64,000 bases of DNA from an uncultured Prevotella sp. (GCA_947304695.1 CAMZBS010000001.1:46175-110174), one strand, 5' to 3'. Numbered from the stretch's first letter, positions 53,204 to 61,363 are shown. A program made the numbers and translations. The notes: a model not told the origin generated them from the letters alone.

Positions 53204-54706
53204 ATGAAAACAAATATATTCCTTTCCCGTAGTGCCAAGGCACTGATGCTCCTGCTGCTGACTATGAGCGTGACCACTGCCCAGGCAGCGAAGCACTTCT
53301 ACGACGCGAAGAGCAACATCATCGGTATTACCGGTGACCTGAAGGTGCTGACCGACGGCTTCGAGAACAAGAAGTTCGTGGAGAACAACAACGGCTTTCG
53401 CCCCGCAGGTGTCTACAACGCCGACAAAACCTTCAACGGTCCTGCCACCGAAAAGGCCCTAAACGATGCCAACGTGGGCAAGCAGGTGCTCAACTACCTC
53501 TTCATGCGCACTGCCGACGGCAAGATGTCGGAAGATCTGCTCAAGGATCGTGCCGTGAAGAACGCCCAGCTGGCCGACCGTGAGCGTGCCCAGGCCGGAC
53601 TCATCGACGCTGCCACCATCGTGCGTGAGGACTACATCAGCATTCTGAAGAACAACTACATCTTTCTGGCCGACAAGATCAAGCTTGGCGACAACGTCTA
53701 TTACAACTGGGCCCTCTTCCACGTTGAAATCGACGAGAAGACCCAGGACGACGTCTTCGCAGCCTGGGAAGACCCCGCCCGCTACGATGCCATCAAGGTG
53801 AAGGTGCGCTTCATTGCCGCCAAGAGATCACAGTTGAAGAGCTACAACAAGGTGCTGCGCGACGTGTCGCGTTGCGAGGACGCTCTGGCCATTCGTGGTG
53901 CTGTGCTCAAAGACCCCTACTGCACCGACATCAACAACAAGAGTGGCCTGAAGAGGAACGACCGCATGTCCATCTACCGTCAGTACCAGAACGCCGACGG
54001 CACCTATTATTCCAAGTACATGGGTCACACCCGCATCATGAACCCCTATAAATATAAGGATAAGCTGCCCATGGCCGGCATCTCGGGCAACAGCGGTTCT
54101 GAGAAGAAAGGCGACTTCGCCGTGTTCAGCCCCGACCTGAACTGGTCGCACGCCGTCTACTACGGCATCAAGGGCAAGAACATCAGCTACGGCTACCAGA
54201 CCGAGATTCCGCTGAGGGTGAGCCTCCTGCCACTGGCCGAACGCTTCATCTTCAGGGCCGAAATGGGTGAGTTCCGTGGCGACAAGGAAAGCCTTTACCT
54301 CATGAAGGGCAACCTCTACCACACACCGCGCACCTACACTCTCACAGCCGGTTTCGGCAAGCCGTTCTATATGCTCAACCGCGTCGATTTGATGCCTTTC
54401 TACACCCTGGGCTACCACATGATCAAGTTCAAGGGCTATGAGAGCAAAGCGGCAAATTCAAGCGGCAGCAAGGCCTCATCAGGCGGCTTCCTCGGCACCA
54501 TCGGCCTCCGCCTGGCCATCAACCTGTGGTATCCTGTCCAGCTCATGGGTTCCGTGGAATACCAGTACCACTTCCCCTTCGAGAGCAAGAACGACGACGA
54601 TCCCACCAAGATTACCTGGAAGACCGTTGAGAACAATTTCTACGACGCCCAGGGCTGGAAGTTCAACAACGTGAACTTCATGATGGGCCTGCGCATCGTC
54701 CTGTAA
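53204..54706 (+). CDS. outer membrane beta-barrel protein, last gene of exported operon
   Basis: The 500-residue protein has a signal peptide (LMLLLLTMSVTTAQA), an N-terminal soluble part (30-250) rich in charged helices, and a C-terminal region (about 290-500) of alternating amphipathic strands ending in NVNFMMGLRIVL, the aromatic/hydrophobic end of an outer membrane barrel. It is likely the membrane pore or anchor of the complex encoded by the operon. No named family recognised. Its stop overlaps an ATG (TAATG), from which a 21-codon frame runs to 54771 before a long hairpin; that peptide may be chance. Confidence 0.7.
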   Translation: MKTNIFLSRSAKALMLLLLTMSVTTAQAAKHFYDAKSNIIGITGDLKVLTDGFENKKFVENNNGFRPAGVYNADKTFNGPATEKALNDANVGKQVLNYLFMRTADGKMSEDLLKDRAVKNAQLADRERAQAGLIDAATIVREDYISILKNNYIFLADKIKLGDNVYYNWALFHVEIDEKTQDDVFAAWEDPARYDAIKVKVRFIAAKRSQLKSYNKVLRDVSRCEDALAIRGAVLKDPYCTDINNKSGLKRNDRMSIYRQYQNADGTYYSKYMGHTRIMNPYKYKDKLPMAGISGNSGSEKKGDFAVFSPDLNWSHAVYYGIKGKNISYGYQTEIPLRVSLLPLAERFIFRAEMGEFRGDKESLYLMKGNLYHTPRTYTLTAGFGKPFYMLNRVDLMPFYTLGYHMIKFKGYESKAANSSGSKASSGGFLGTIGLRLAINLWYPVQLMGSVEYQYHFPFESKNDDDPTKITWKTVENNFYDAQGWKFNNVNFMMGLRIVL

Positions 54707-54774
54707 TGTTCAATATTAACTACACCAGCCACGCCCAGACCTACATCTACGGCGAAGGCGAGTGCAAGTAAAGC

Positions 54775-54844
54775 GCAAAACTTAAGCACGCTTACGTGAG
54801 CCTTAAGCGCGTTTACGACTCACGTAAGCGCGCTTACGTTTTGC
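54775..54844. repeat. 26-bp hairpin with TAAGCGCGCTTA units (second family, copy 2)
   Basis: The arms 54775-54800 and 54819-54844 are complementary over 26 bases with two mismatches, around an 18-base loop that holds a third half-unit. The units CTTAAGCACGCTTACG, CCTTAAGCGCGTTTACG and CGTAAGCGCGCTTACG lie about 21 bases apart, and AGCCTTAAGC at 54799 matches the array at 15665. The right arm ends in GTTTTGC, so it may terminate the exported operon. Confidence 0.75.
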
Positions 54845-54853
54845 CTATATTTT

Positions 54854-55063
54854 GCAACCGACCTGAAATCCACCTTCTATGTCATGGACAGGGGCGCAGG
54901 CAGCCTGCTCACACAATCCTACAAACTGGAAGAGTCGAACGCAGCGGTAAAACAAATTATGAACAGTGTGTTTGTTGGTTATACGTACAATTTTTCCAAC
55001 AGCACCATCGCCGTTGTCCGCACCCCAGCTTATTATTTGCCGCAAATTATTTTTTTTCGGTAA
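54854..55063 (+). pseudogene. remnant of an outer-membrane barrel gene
   Basis: The frame from 54854 to TAA 55061-55063 encodes a protein-like string with good codon use, including STFYVMDRGAGSLLTQSYK, KQIMNSVFVGYTYNFSN and STIAVVRTPAYYLP. Alternating aromatic residues look like barrel strands. There is no good start (only an internal ATG at 54884) and no body upstream, because the hairpin and operon end there. I read it as a gene fragment left by a deletion. Confidence 0.45.
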
Positions 55064-55129
55064 TTTTTTTTCGCTCTTGCAATGTTTCGTCGTTTTTTTG
55101 CGTATATATGAATAGAAGACGAAACAATC

Positions 55130-55687
55130 ATGACACCAACAGACCTGAACCTGATTGACGGATTGCGGAAACAAGATCCCAAAGCCCAGCAACAGATGCT
55201 CGACCGCTATGGCCGGGATGTGTTTGCACAGGTGGTGCGGCTCGTCACAGTTGTGGAGAATGCCGAAGAAGTGTATCAGGACGTGTTCGTGAAAGTCTTT
55301 ACTAATATAAAGATGTACGACCCGCAGCGGTCGTCGCTACGCACCTGGGTGTCGCGCATTGCCTACAACGAGGCCATCAGCTTCCTGAGACAGAAGAGCC
55401 TGCCAACAGTGTATTTCGAGGACTACGGCCACGAGGCCGAAACACTGACCGACGCTGAGGTGGACGACACGCTGGGACAGCCCAACCAGGAGACGGTGCA
55501 GCTGATCAGGGCTGCCCTGCAACACCTGCCACCAGAGGAACGGGCCGTGGTGACGATGTTCTACTACGAGGAAATGAGCCTGAAGGAAATAGCCTTCGTC
55601 ACGGGTTCGCTGCCCACGACCGTTGCCTCGAAACTGAGCCGGACAAGACGGAAACTTTGCAGAATCATCAAAATGTTACAGTCATGA
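55130..55687 (+). CDS. ECF-type RNA polymerase sigma factor
   Basis: The 185-residue sigma factor has region 2 (DVFAQVVRLVTVVENAEEVYQDVFVKVF, then SSLRTWVSRIAYNEAISFLRQK) and region 4 (LPPEERAVVTMFYYEEMSLKEIAFVTG...TVASKLSRTRRKL) and differs in sequence from the one at 31715. It overlaps the next gene by ATGA. A T-rich region with a TTTTTTGCGTATATATG leader precedes it (55064-55129). It leads the second sigma/anti-sigma/exported-protein unit in this window. Confidence 0.93.
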   Translation: MTPTDLNLIDGLRKQDPKAQQQMLDRYGRDVFAQVVRLVTVVENAEEVYQDVFVKVFTNIKMYDPQRSSLRTWVSRIAYNEAISFLRQKSLPTVYFEDYGHEAETLTDAEVDDTLGQPNQETVQLIRAALQHLPPEERAVVTMFYYEEMSLKEIAFVTGSLPTTVASKLSRTRRKLCRIIKMLQS

Positions 55688-56367
55688 ACGAAGATATACT
55701 CAACACCCTGAGACAACAGGACGCGAACCTGCGCAACGCCATCCGGCTGAGCGAGGCGGAGCAGCCACCAATGCCTGCCGACCTGAACGCACGGCTGATG
55801 GAACGGATGAAGAAGGAACAGCAGCCGAAGTACACGCGGAGGTTGTGGCCATGGATGGCAGCAGCCTGCGTGGCAGCCCTGAGCGTGCTGCTGCTGACCC
55901 AGCAGAAGGAGACAACACCGCAGGAAGTGACTGCCCACGCAGAACCGCAGACGGTGGAACAGCCGAAGGAAGCGGTTCGCACCGAGACAGCCGTTCACAC
56001 CGAGACAGTGGCACAGGCAGATCCGCAACCTGAGACAACTGCCACGCCGAAACGGCAGAAGCAGCCCCGCAAGTCCGCTGCAGCCAGGCAGCTGCTGGCC
56101 CAAGAGACGACAGCTGCCAAGGCAGTGACAACGGAAGAGCCGACCATGGCCGCAACCGAAGTGGCCCAAGGGGCCATGCCAAGCGCCAGCAACGGGCCGC
56201 AGACGCTGACCGACAGCGACATTCCCATTACGCGGCCCGAGAACTACAAGTACACCCGCGAGGAACTAGCCCTGATGAAGCGGCAGGCCACCGAAGCCTA
56301 TCTGAAATGGGTGGAACTGGAACTGGAAATCTCAAAATACAACTTGGAACAAACAGCTCAGAAATAA
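55684..56367 (+). CDS. putative anti-sigma factor with long periplasmic tail
   Basis: The 227-residue protein has a helical N-terminal cytosolic part (1-55, with DLNARLMERMKKEQQ), one membrane segment (about 57-72, PWMAAACVAALSVLLLT), and a periplasmic low-complexity tail rich in Thr, Ala, Glu, Gln and Pro (75-185), ending in a short helical element (YTREELALMKRQATEAYLKW). This is the layout of a membrane anti-sigma factor with a disordered sensor arm. The start at 55684 overlaps the sigma stop. No named domain was recognised. Confidence 0.7.
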   Translation: MNEDILNTLRQQDANLRNAIRLSEAEQPPMPADLNARLMERMKKEQQPKYTRRLWPWMAAACVAALSVLLLTQQKETTPQEVTAHAEPQTVEQPKEAVRTETAVHTETVAQADPQPETTATPKRQKQPRKSAAARQLLAQETTAAKAVTTEEPTMAATEVAQGAMPSASNGPQTLTDSDIPITRPENYKYTREELALMKRQATEAYLKWVELELEISKYNLEQTAQK

Positions 56368-56389
56368 TCACAAAAAAACTACAACCATT

Positions 56390-57865
56390 ATGAAACGCAT
56401 TATCATCATGCTGCTCATCATCGGCAGCGCCGTCACGACAGCCAGTGCCCAACAACAGATGCAGAAAAACGTGCCGCATAACGTCAAGGCACTGTTCTGG
56501 ATGATTACCCACGACTTCGCTGTGCCTGAGAACCAGGTCTACTCCGTGGTCAAGAACCCCAACACCGGCCTGTTGCAGTCGAGCGACAAGGTCACACACT
56601 TCGTGGCTCCTGTAAAGACAGGAAGCACGCGGCTGAACCTCAGCGGCATTAGCGAGGCATTTATGAAGGACGAGCCGGTGAGCTATCAGATCAAGCACAT
56701 TGTGCCGGGCAGCAACAGCGAGAACTTCACGCTGGCCGTTCACACTTACGAGAACGACAAGGTGAACCACTATGCCATCCGCACCAAACAGACACAGGAG
56801 ATGTGGCTGCTTTGTACCAAGAACCCGGAGAACCCGTCGCTGCGCGATGCCTACGCCATTGTGTGGGAACCCATAGAAAACGGCAACAAGGTGAAGGGTG
56901 CCGTCTACATGATCACCTCGCCGCGCCCCAGCAGCTACGACAAGGTGTTCGACAACTCGAAGAAGGTGTTCAAGATTGAGGGCCGCGTGGATGCCAACAT
57001 CAAGGATTCGCTCTACAACATCTACATTGCCGACTCCTACGCTGCACTCAATGCCGTTGGCGACGACGACTACGTGGCCTGTGTGCCCGTGGTGAACAAG
57101 CGCTTTGAGTATCAGACCGAACTGGACCGCCCCATGGTGGGACGCCTGCGCTGCATATTCCCCGACGGTGAACTCTGCTCAGCATGGATAGACCTGGACT
57201 TTGTGCCGGGCGAAACCTACCACATCACCGTTCACAACGGCTATTATGACAGCGACAATGACTATGAGCGCCGCGTGGGACGCTACTCTGGCAAGAGCCT
57301 CATCAACAGGACGACTGTCGTGGACAACACTGCCATAGAGGTTGAAGATGCAGATGTAGTAACGATAGATGAAGCAACCTTAGATGAAGTAACGATAGGT
57401 GGAAAAAAGTACGTGAAGGCGCACCCAACACAGATTGGGTTCAAACCCTCGCCCGCACAGATGATACAAGTGGAACAGAAGGGAAAGGCCATAGAGGCCA
57501 ACAAGGAGCTGATCAAGGCCACCTATCAGTCGCTGAAACCCTACTTCGAAGCCAAGACGCTGTCTTATACCGACAGAATCTTTGAGGAGATTGCCCGGCA
57601 GAACAAGGAACTGGACAAGAAATGCCAGGACTTCATTGCCATGACAAAAGGCTGGGACATTCCCCTTCAGGAGAAGTCAAAGGTCTACAGTGGACTCTAC
57701 CAGGAAATCCTGAAGTTGTTCACCGAACAAAACCAGGGCTTCACCGAGCTGTACAAAGAGTTTGGCGTGCTGCCGAAATCAGCGCAGAAAACACAGAAGT
57801 ACATCAACAAACTCACCGAGAAGTATGTATCGGAAATGAGCAAGTTGATGATTCAGACGAAATAG
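56390..57865 (+). CDS. exported protein of sigma operon, unknown function
   Basis: The 491-residue protein has a signal peptide (IIIMLLIIGSAVTTASAQ), an N-terminal beta-rich domain (25-180), a second domain (about 190-300) with FKIEGRVDANIKDSLYNIYI, FEYQTELDRPMVGRLRC and VPGETYHITVHNGYYD that resembles DUF4369, and a helical coiled-coil C-terminal half (350-491). A short in-frame repeat, VVTIDEATLDEVTIGG, sits at the domain border and is encoded by direct DNA repeats at 57358-57404. It begins 22 bases after the anti-sigma gene and is likely part of the regulated or sensing unit. Confidence 0.65.
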   Translation: MKRIIIMLLIIGSAVTTASAQQQMQKNVPHNVKALFWMITHDFAVPENQVYSVVKNPNTGLLQSSDKVTHFVAPVKTGSTRLNLSGISEAFMKDEPVSYQIKHIVPGSNSENFTLAVHTYENDKVNHYAIRTKQTQEMWLLCTKNPENPSLRDAYAIVWEPIENGNKVKGAVYMITSPRPSSYDKVFDNSKKVFKIEGRVDANIKDSLYNIYIADSYAALNAVGDDDYVACVPVVNKRFEYQTELDRPMVGRLRCIFPDGELCSAWIDLDFVPGETYHITVHNGYYDSDNDYERRVGRYSGKSLINRTTVVDNTAIEVEDADVVTIDEATLDEVTIGGKKYVKAHPTQIGFKPSPAQMIQVEQKGKAIEANKELIKATYQSLKPYFEAKTLSYTDRIFEEIARQNKELDKKCQDFIAMTKGWDIPLQEKSKVYSGLYQEILKLFTEQNQGFTELYKEFGVLPKSAQKTQKYINKLTEKYVSEMSKLMIQTK

Positions 57866-57870
57866 CCCTG

Positions 57871-57985
57871 ACAACCGAGGCTCAGTTCTTTCGCAACTGA
57901 GCCTCGGTTGTTGTGTAACGGAGCCTCAGTTAGCAGACAACTGAGGCTCCGTTGCGCGTTGCAACAGAGCCTCAGCAAATGGGGT
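57871..57985. repeat. 22-bp phased palindromic array, copy 5
   Basis: Motif copies start at 57878, 57900, 57922 and 57944 (22-base steps) with a fifth at 57968 (24-base step). Copies 1-2 form a 17-base-pair perfect stem (57871-57887 with 57895-57911) and copies 3-4 a 15-base-pair perfect stem (57918-57932 with 57940-57954). It fills the gap between convergent genes (stops at 57865 and 58007), so bidirectional termination is likely. Confidence 0.88.
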
Positions 57986-58006
57986 CTTGGCAGGAAAGGA
58001 AACGCG

Positions 58007-58867
58007 TCAGCGGCGCACCGTCTTGACGCCCTGGCTAACGACGATGCCACGGGTGGAGTCGGTGGCCTGCGTGCCGCCCAGCGTGTAGGCCGGAGCCTGG
58101 GCCGGGGTCTTCTGAACGTCGGTAATGGGTCGGGCGGAAGTGGTCGTGCTCTTGGCCTGGAACTCGGCACGGGCCTTGCGCATCTGCTCCAGGAAACGCT
58201 CGCTGGTGTGGAGCTTGGCGTAAGCCACCGAGGCTGCCAGACGGGCAGCGTCGGTGTCGCTCTGCCAGTGGGCACCCACCACCAGGCGGTTCTCGCCGTA
58301 GCGGTAGCCGCGCTTCATGATCTCATTGGCACGGTCGGGGTTGATCTCCATCATGAGCAGGGCCGCACTCCAGCCCAGCAGGGTGTGGCCGGAAGGATAG
58401 GAGCCGTTCAGGCGCAGGTCATCGTCGTCCTGCGGGAAGAGCGTTGGCTCGTTGAACCGCATGTAAGGACGGGCCCGCATGTATTTCTGCTTGGGCAGCG
58501 TGCAGATGTAGTCGCAAGTGTTTGTTCCCTCAAGGAGCACCTTGTAGATTTCGGGCGTCTCGCTCTTCGAGATTCTCATGCCAAAGGCTTCCTGGAACTC
58601 CTCAATGATCGTGGCCAGTCCGTAGACGGCATCGCGCTTGGCCTCGGCGGCACGCTCCGGGTCCTGGCGCATCTGCTTGCCCCAGAAGTAGCGGCTCACA
58701 TCGTAGGCAAAAGCCACCGACGTGCTGTCGGGCGGAGCCGGCAGGAACACCATCATGTCGGGCATCTCGTCGACCGTGAAATAGGCGCTCTCCGTTTCCT
58801 CATCCTGTGCCTGCACGGCCATGCTCAGCCCCAGGCCAAGCATCATCATAAAATACTTTCTCATCAT
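58007..58867 (-). CDS. class A non-specific acid phosphatase (PAP2 superfamily)
   Basis: The 286-residue exported phosphatase has the PAP2 motifs: KX6RP in KQKYMRARPYMR, the class A signature GSYPSGHT, and RX5HX3D in NRLVVGAHWQSDTDAAR with Asn in place of the usual Ser before Arg. It hydrolyses phosphomonoesters in the periplasm. ATG 58867 was chosen since it begins the signal peptide (FMMMLGLGLSMAVQAQ) and lies after a -7 box (TAATTTTG at 58895-58902), while a TTG at 58897 lies within that box. The C-terminal 60 residues are a low-complexity Thr/Ala/Pro extension beyond the normal domain. Confidence 0.9.
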   Translation of the reverse strand: MMRKYFMMMLGLGLSMAVQAQDEETESAYFTVDEMPDMMVFLPAPPDSTSVAFAYDVSRYFWGKQMRQDPERAAEAKRDAVYGLATIIEEFQEAFGMRISKSETPEIYKVLLEGTNTCDYICTLPKQKYMRARPYMRFNEPTLFPQDDDDLRLNGSYPSGHTLLGWSAALLMMEINPDRANEIMKRGYRYGENRLVVGAHWQSDTDAARLAASVAYAKLHTSERFLEQMRKARAEFQAKSTTTSARPITDVQKTPAQAPAYTLGGTQATDSTRGIVVSQGVKTVRR

Positions 58868-58894
58868 TTCGCGGGTCAGTTGATTTTGAGTGGA

Positions 58895-58902
58895 CAAAAT
58901 TA
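58895..58902 (-). promoter_or_regulatory. -7 box for the acid phosphatase gene
   Basis: TAATTTTG on the minus strand, 28 bases before ATG 58867. This box decides the start, as the longer frame would begin inside it. Confidence 0.5.
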
Positions 58903-58996
58903 CAACTATTATTCCGAATAAACGAATAAAGCAACAAAAAAAGTGGAAGCCGTGATGACTTCCACTTTCTGATGACTTGATTCTCGAATGTTTTTT

Positions 58997-59383
58997 CTAA
59001 AGATGCTTGTTGCGAAGGGTGGTACCCAGTAAGAGCATGTAGGCGCTGAACTGTTTTTCGTTTAGGACGCGCTGCATTTGCTCGGCATCCTTCTTCACGG
59101 CCTGGCGAACGTGGTGTCTCAGCTGGGGACCGCGCATGGAGGCCAACGACTGAATCTCGTTGTTGAAGCAGTTCTGAATGGCTTCTACGGCTTCCATCTG
59201 CCACTCGTTCAGGTTGAGCACGGCGGAAAGGCGGCGCATGTCACAGCTCATGTCAAAATCGATGGCGTAACTCCTGTCGAAGTGTCTTGCGTTTCTGTCG
59301 GCACCGTAACCCTTTGTCTCAGCAAAGCTGAATGTGAATGCCATCAAGGCAACCATTGTTAATGCAAACTTTTTCATACTCAT
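58997..59383 (-). CDS. small exported helical protein
   Basis: The 128-residue protein has a signal peptide (FALTMVALMAFTFSFAET) and a helical mature part: LSAVLNLNEWQMEAVEAIQNCFNN, HHVRQAVKKDAEQMQRVLNEKQFSAYMLLLGTTL. The second repeat ends in VLNEKQFSAYM, like the LTxxQ/Spy-CpxP pattern of envelope chaperones, but that link is tentative. The gene stands alone between acid phosphatase (same strand) and the SIMPL gene (divergent). The ATG at 59377 is an alternative start. Confidence 0.6.
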   Translation of the reverse strand: MSMKKFALTMVALMAFTFSFAETKGYGADRNARHFDRSYAIDFDMSCDMRRLSAVLNLNEWQMEAVEAIQNCFNNEIQSLASMRGPQLRHHVRQAVKKDAEQMQRVLNEKQFSAYMLLLGTTLRNKHL

Positions 59384-59398
59384 TTTCTTTTTTAGTTT

Positions 59399-59451
59399 GT
59401 TATCCTGTTATGTTATCCTGATTTCAGAATCTTTTCCGTTATCCTGATTTC
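59399..59451. repeat. short phased GTTATCCTG direct repeats
   Basis: GTTATCCTG occurs at 59399, 59412 and 59438 (steps of 13 and 26 bases), with ATTTC after the last two. The repeats lie in the divergent gap between the small exported protein and the SIMPL gene and could be operator sites or a decayed tandem repeat. A single relic of the 22-base motif, AGGCTCACTT, lies at 59492 in the same gap. Confidence 0.5.
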
Positions 59452-59582
59452 TGATTCTTTGACGCCAGGGCACGGGAAAGGTTTAATACTGAGGCTCACT
59501 TTTTTACTGAACTTCCTGGTTTTACTACGTAAAGATTTTAAACTTTCCCCATGAAAAAAGTGAATTCTGTGCAGAAAATGTG

Positions 59583-59590
59583 TAACTTTG
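59583..59590 (+). promoter_or_regulatory. -7 box for the SIMPL gene
   Basis: TAACTTTG, 37 bases before ATG 59627. It shows that a longer frame from 59588 is not the true start. Confidence 0.5.
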
Positions 59591-59626
59591 CAGCCGAAGT
59601 ATATAAACAAAAAACAGAAAAACAGT

Positions 59627-60313
59627 ATGAACAGAATTGGTGAAGCAGCAATCCTGGCTATCGGAATGATGGTGCTGGGATGGTGTATCAAGAGCGGCAT
59701 CGACAATTTTTCGAACAAAGACCGCAAAGTGACGGTGAAGGGACTGGCTGAGCGTGAGGTGAAGGCCGACAAGGTGACATGGAGCATCGCGACCAACGAG
59801 ATGGGCAACGACCTGCCCACGCTCTATGAGAACATCAACGCAAAGACAGGCACCATCAAGACTTTCCTGAAGCAGAACGGCATAGAGGAAAGCGAGATTA
59901 CGGTGAATCCGCCCACGGTGAACGACCTGGAGTCGAACCAGTGGAGCGAGAACCGCAAGAACTTCCGCTATATCATCAACACGACGCTCACGGTAAGCAC
60001 ACAGAAGGTAGACCTGGTGAACAAGGCCATCTTCCGTCAGGCTGAGCTGCTGAAACAGGGTGTGGCCATCGAGGGCAGCAATCCGCAGTACGAATATGTG
60101 TCGTTCCAGCAAATGAAGCCCGAAATGATGGAAGAGGCGATCAAGAATGCACAGAAGACGGCTGAGCAGTTTGCCAAAGCCAGCAACTCGGGACTGGGCA
60201 ACATACAAACAGCTGGTCAGGGTCAGTTTGAGATTGACGACCGCGACCAGAACACACCGTATATCAAGAAACTGCGGGTGGTGGCCACTGTGACATACGC
60301 GCTCGATGACTGA
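59627..60313 (+). CDS. SIMPL (DUF541) domain protein
   Basis: The 228-residue protein has one N-terminal hydrophobic segment ([15 protein letters not shown]; anchor or signal) and a SIMPL domain: [21 protein letters not shown] at the start, [15 protein letters not shown], and ending in [16 protein letters not shown] proteins are periplasmic in bacteria (BP26/YggE-like) and related to a mouse signalling protein; a stress-protective role is proposed for YggE. The gene is convergent with the S11 carboxypeptidase gene, 18 bases apart. Confidence 0.88.
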   Translation: MNRIGEAAILAIGMMVLGWCIKSGIDNFSNKDRKVTVKGLAEREVKADKVTWSIATNEMGNDLPTLYENINAKTGTIKTFLKQNGIEESEITVNPPTVNDLESNQWSENRKNFRYIINTTLTVSTQKVDLVNKAIFRQAELLKQGVAIEGSNPQYEYVSFQQMKPEMMEEAIKNAQKTAEQFAKASNSGLGNIQTAGQGQFEIDDRDQNTPYIKKLRVVATVTYALDD

Positions 60314-60331
60314 ACCGCATGAAAGGTTCAG

Positions 60332-61303
60332 TCATCGCAACCCATTGGCAACGACTTGAAATCCATAGTCGAGCAAGGCCGCTGCTTCCGTGAAACGGGA
60401 GGAGCGGCTTCTGCTGTTGAGCAGGACAAGGTAGAGCGTCACGCCATGACGGGTGGCAGCGCAAGCCAGACAAGCACCTGCCTGATTCGTGAAACCCGTC
60501 TTCACGCCAATGCAGCCCTCATAGCTCTGAAGAAGCAGGTTGGTGTTCTGAGAGTTGAGATGACGACCGTCGATCAAAGGGATTTTCATGAAAGGGGAGC
60601 CGACAATCTGGGCAAACGTGCTGTCGCGCATGCAATAGCGGGCCAAGACAAGCAGGTCGCGGGCAGAACTGTAGGTGCTGTCGTGCGGCATTCCGTTAGG
60701 ATTGGCAAAATGGGTACTGTCCAGACCGAGGCTGGCAGCCCGCTCGTTCATCAACTGACAGAACGACGGGATGTCGCCTCCAATGTTCTTGGCAATGGCG
60801 TTAGCTGCATCGTTGTCGCTCTCCATCAGCATCTCACGAATCATGTTTCCCATCAGATAGCTGTCCCCCAGCCTCACACGGGAGTCCCTGGTCAGGAAAA
60901 CATCCTCGGTAATCACGATGGAATCGCCCATTTTTCCACGTTCCAAAGCCAGCATGGCCGTCATCATCTTCGTCAGACTGGCGGGAAACATGCGCTGATG
61001 CGGATTCTTGGCACTGATGAGCAGACCCGTGGAATCCTCGACCAATATCCAGGCTTCGGCAGACAGTCCGTCGAGCAGTTCCCTCCCTGCTGTGGAGTCT
61101 GGATTAAGAACCAGCAAAGCACCCTGTGAGGCAGTTATCATCTGGTGGGAGATACTGTCAATGCATCGGCTGGCCGCAATTCTCATTTCCTCTTCGCTGA
61201 GCACACGCTCGCCCTCAGAACTGCCACACTGAATTGTTAAAGGCATTAGCAACAAGAGAACTGCCCACGCTGCTAATGCCTTCTTTCTCATTTTATCCTT
61301 CAT
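60332..61303 (-). CDS. D-alanyl-D-alanine carboxypeptidase (S11, PBP5-like), lipoprotein
   Basis: The 323-residue enzyme has the three penicillin-binding motifs in order: SLTK (109-112), SDN (162-164, within ESDNDAANAI) and KTG (268-270). It removes the terminal D-Ala from peptidoglycan stem peptides. A lipobox-like MPLTIQC (Cys26) suggests anchoring to a membrane; the C-terminal amphipathic domain of E. coli PBP5 is missing, so it is a short form. ATG 61291 is an alternative start. Downstream of the FISUMP gene on the same strand with a 60-base gap. Confidence 0.9.
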   Translation of the reverse strand: MKDKMRKKALAAWAVLLLLMPLTIQCGSSEGERVLSEEEMRIAASRCIDSISHQMITASQGALLVLNPDSTAGRELLDGLSAEAWILVEDSTGLLISAKNPHQRMFPASLTKMMTAMLALERGKMGDSIVITEDVFLTRDSRVRLGDSYLMGNMIREMLMESDNDAANAIAKNIGGDIPSFCQLMNERAASLGLDSTHFANPNGMPHDSTYSSARDLLVLARYCMRDSTFAQIVGSPFMKIPLIDGRHLNSQNTNLLLQSYEGCIGVKTGFTNQAGACLACAATRHGVTLYLVLLNSRSRSSRFTEAAALLDYGFQVVANGLR

Positions 61304-61363
61304 CTTTCTATTGCATTAATTCTCGCGCTCCTTCGGTTGAAAAAGCCTGGTTACATTAAATTA

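Noticed and set aside
49562..54706. Five-gene exported operon as a type IX secretion or SusCD locus
   Set aside because: No PorK/L/M/N/Sov-like or SusC/SusD-like sequences are visible; the barrel lacks TonB box and plug features.
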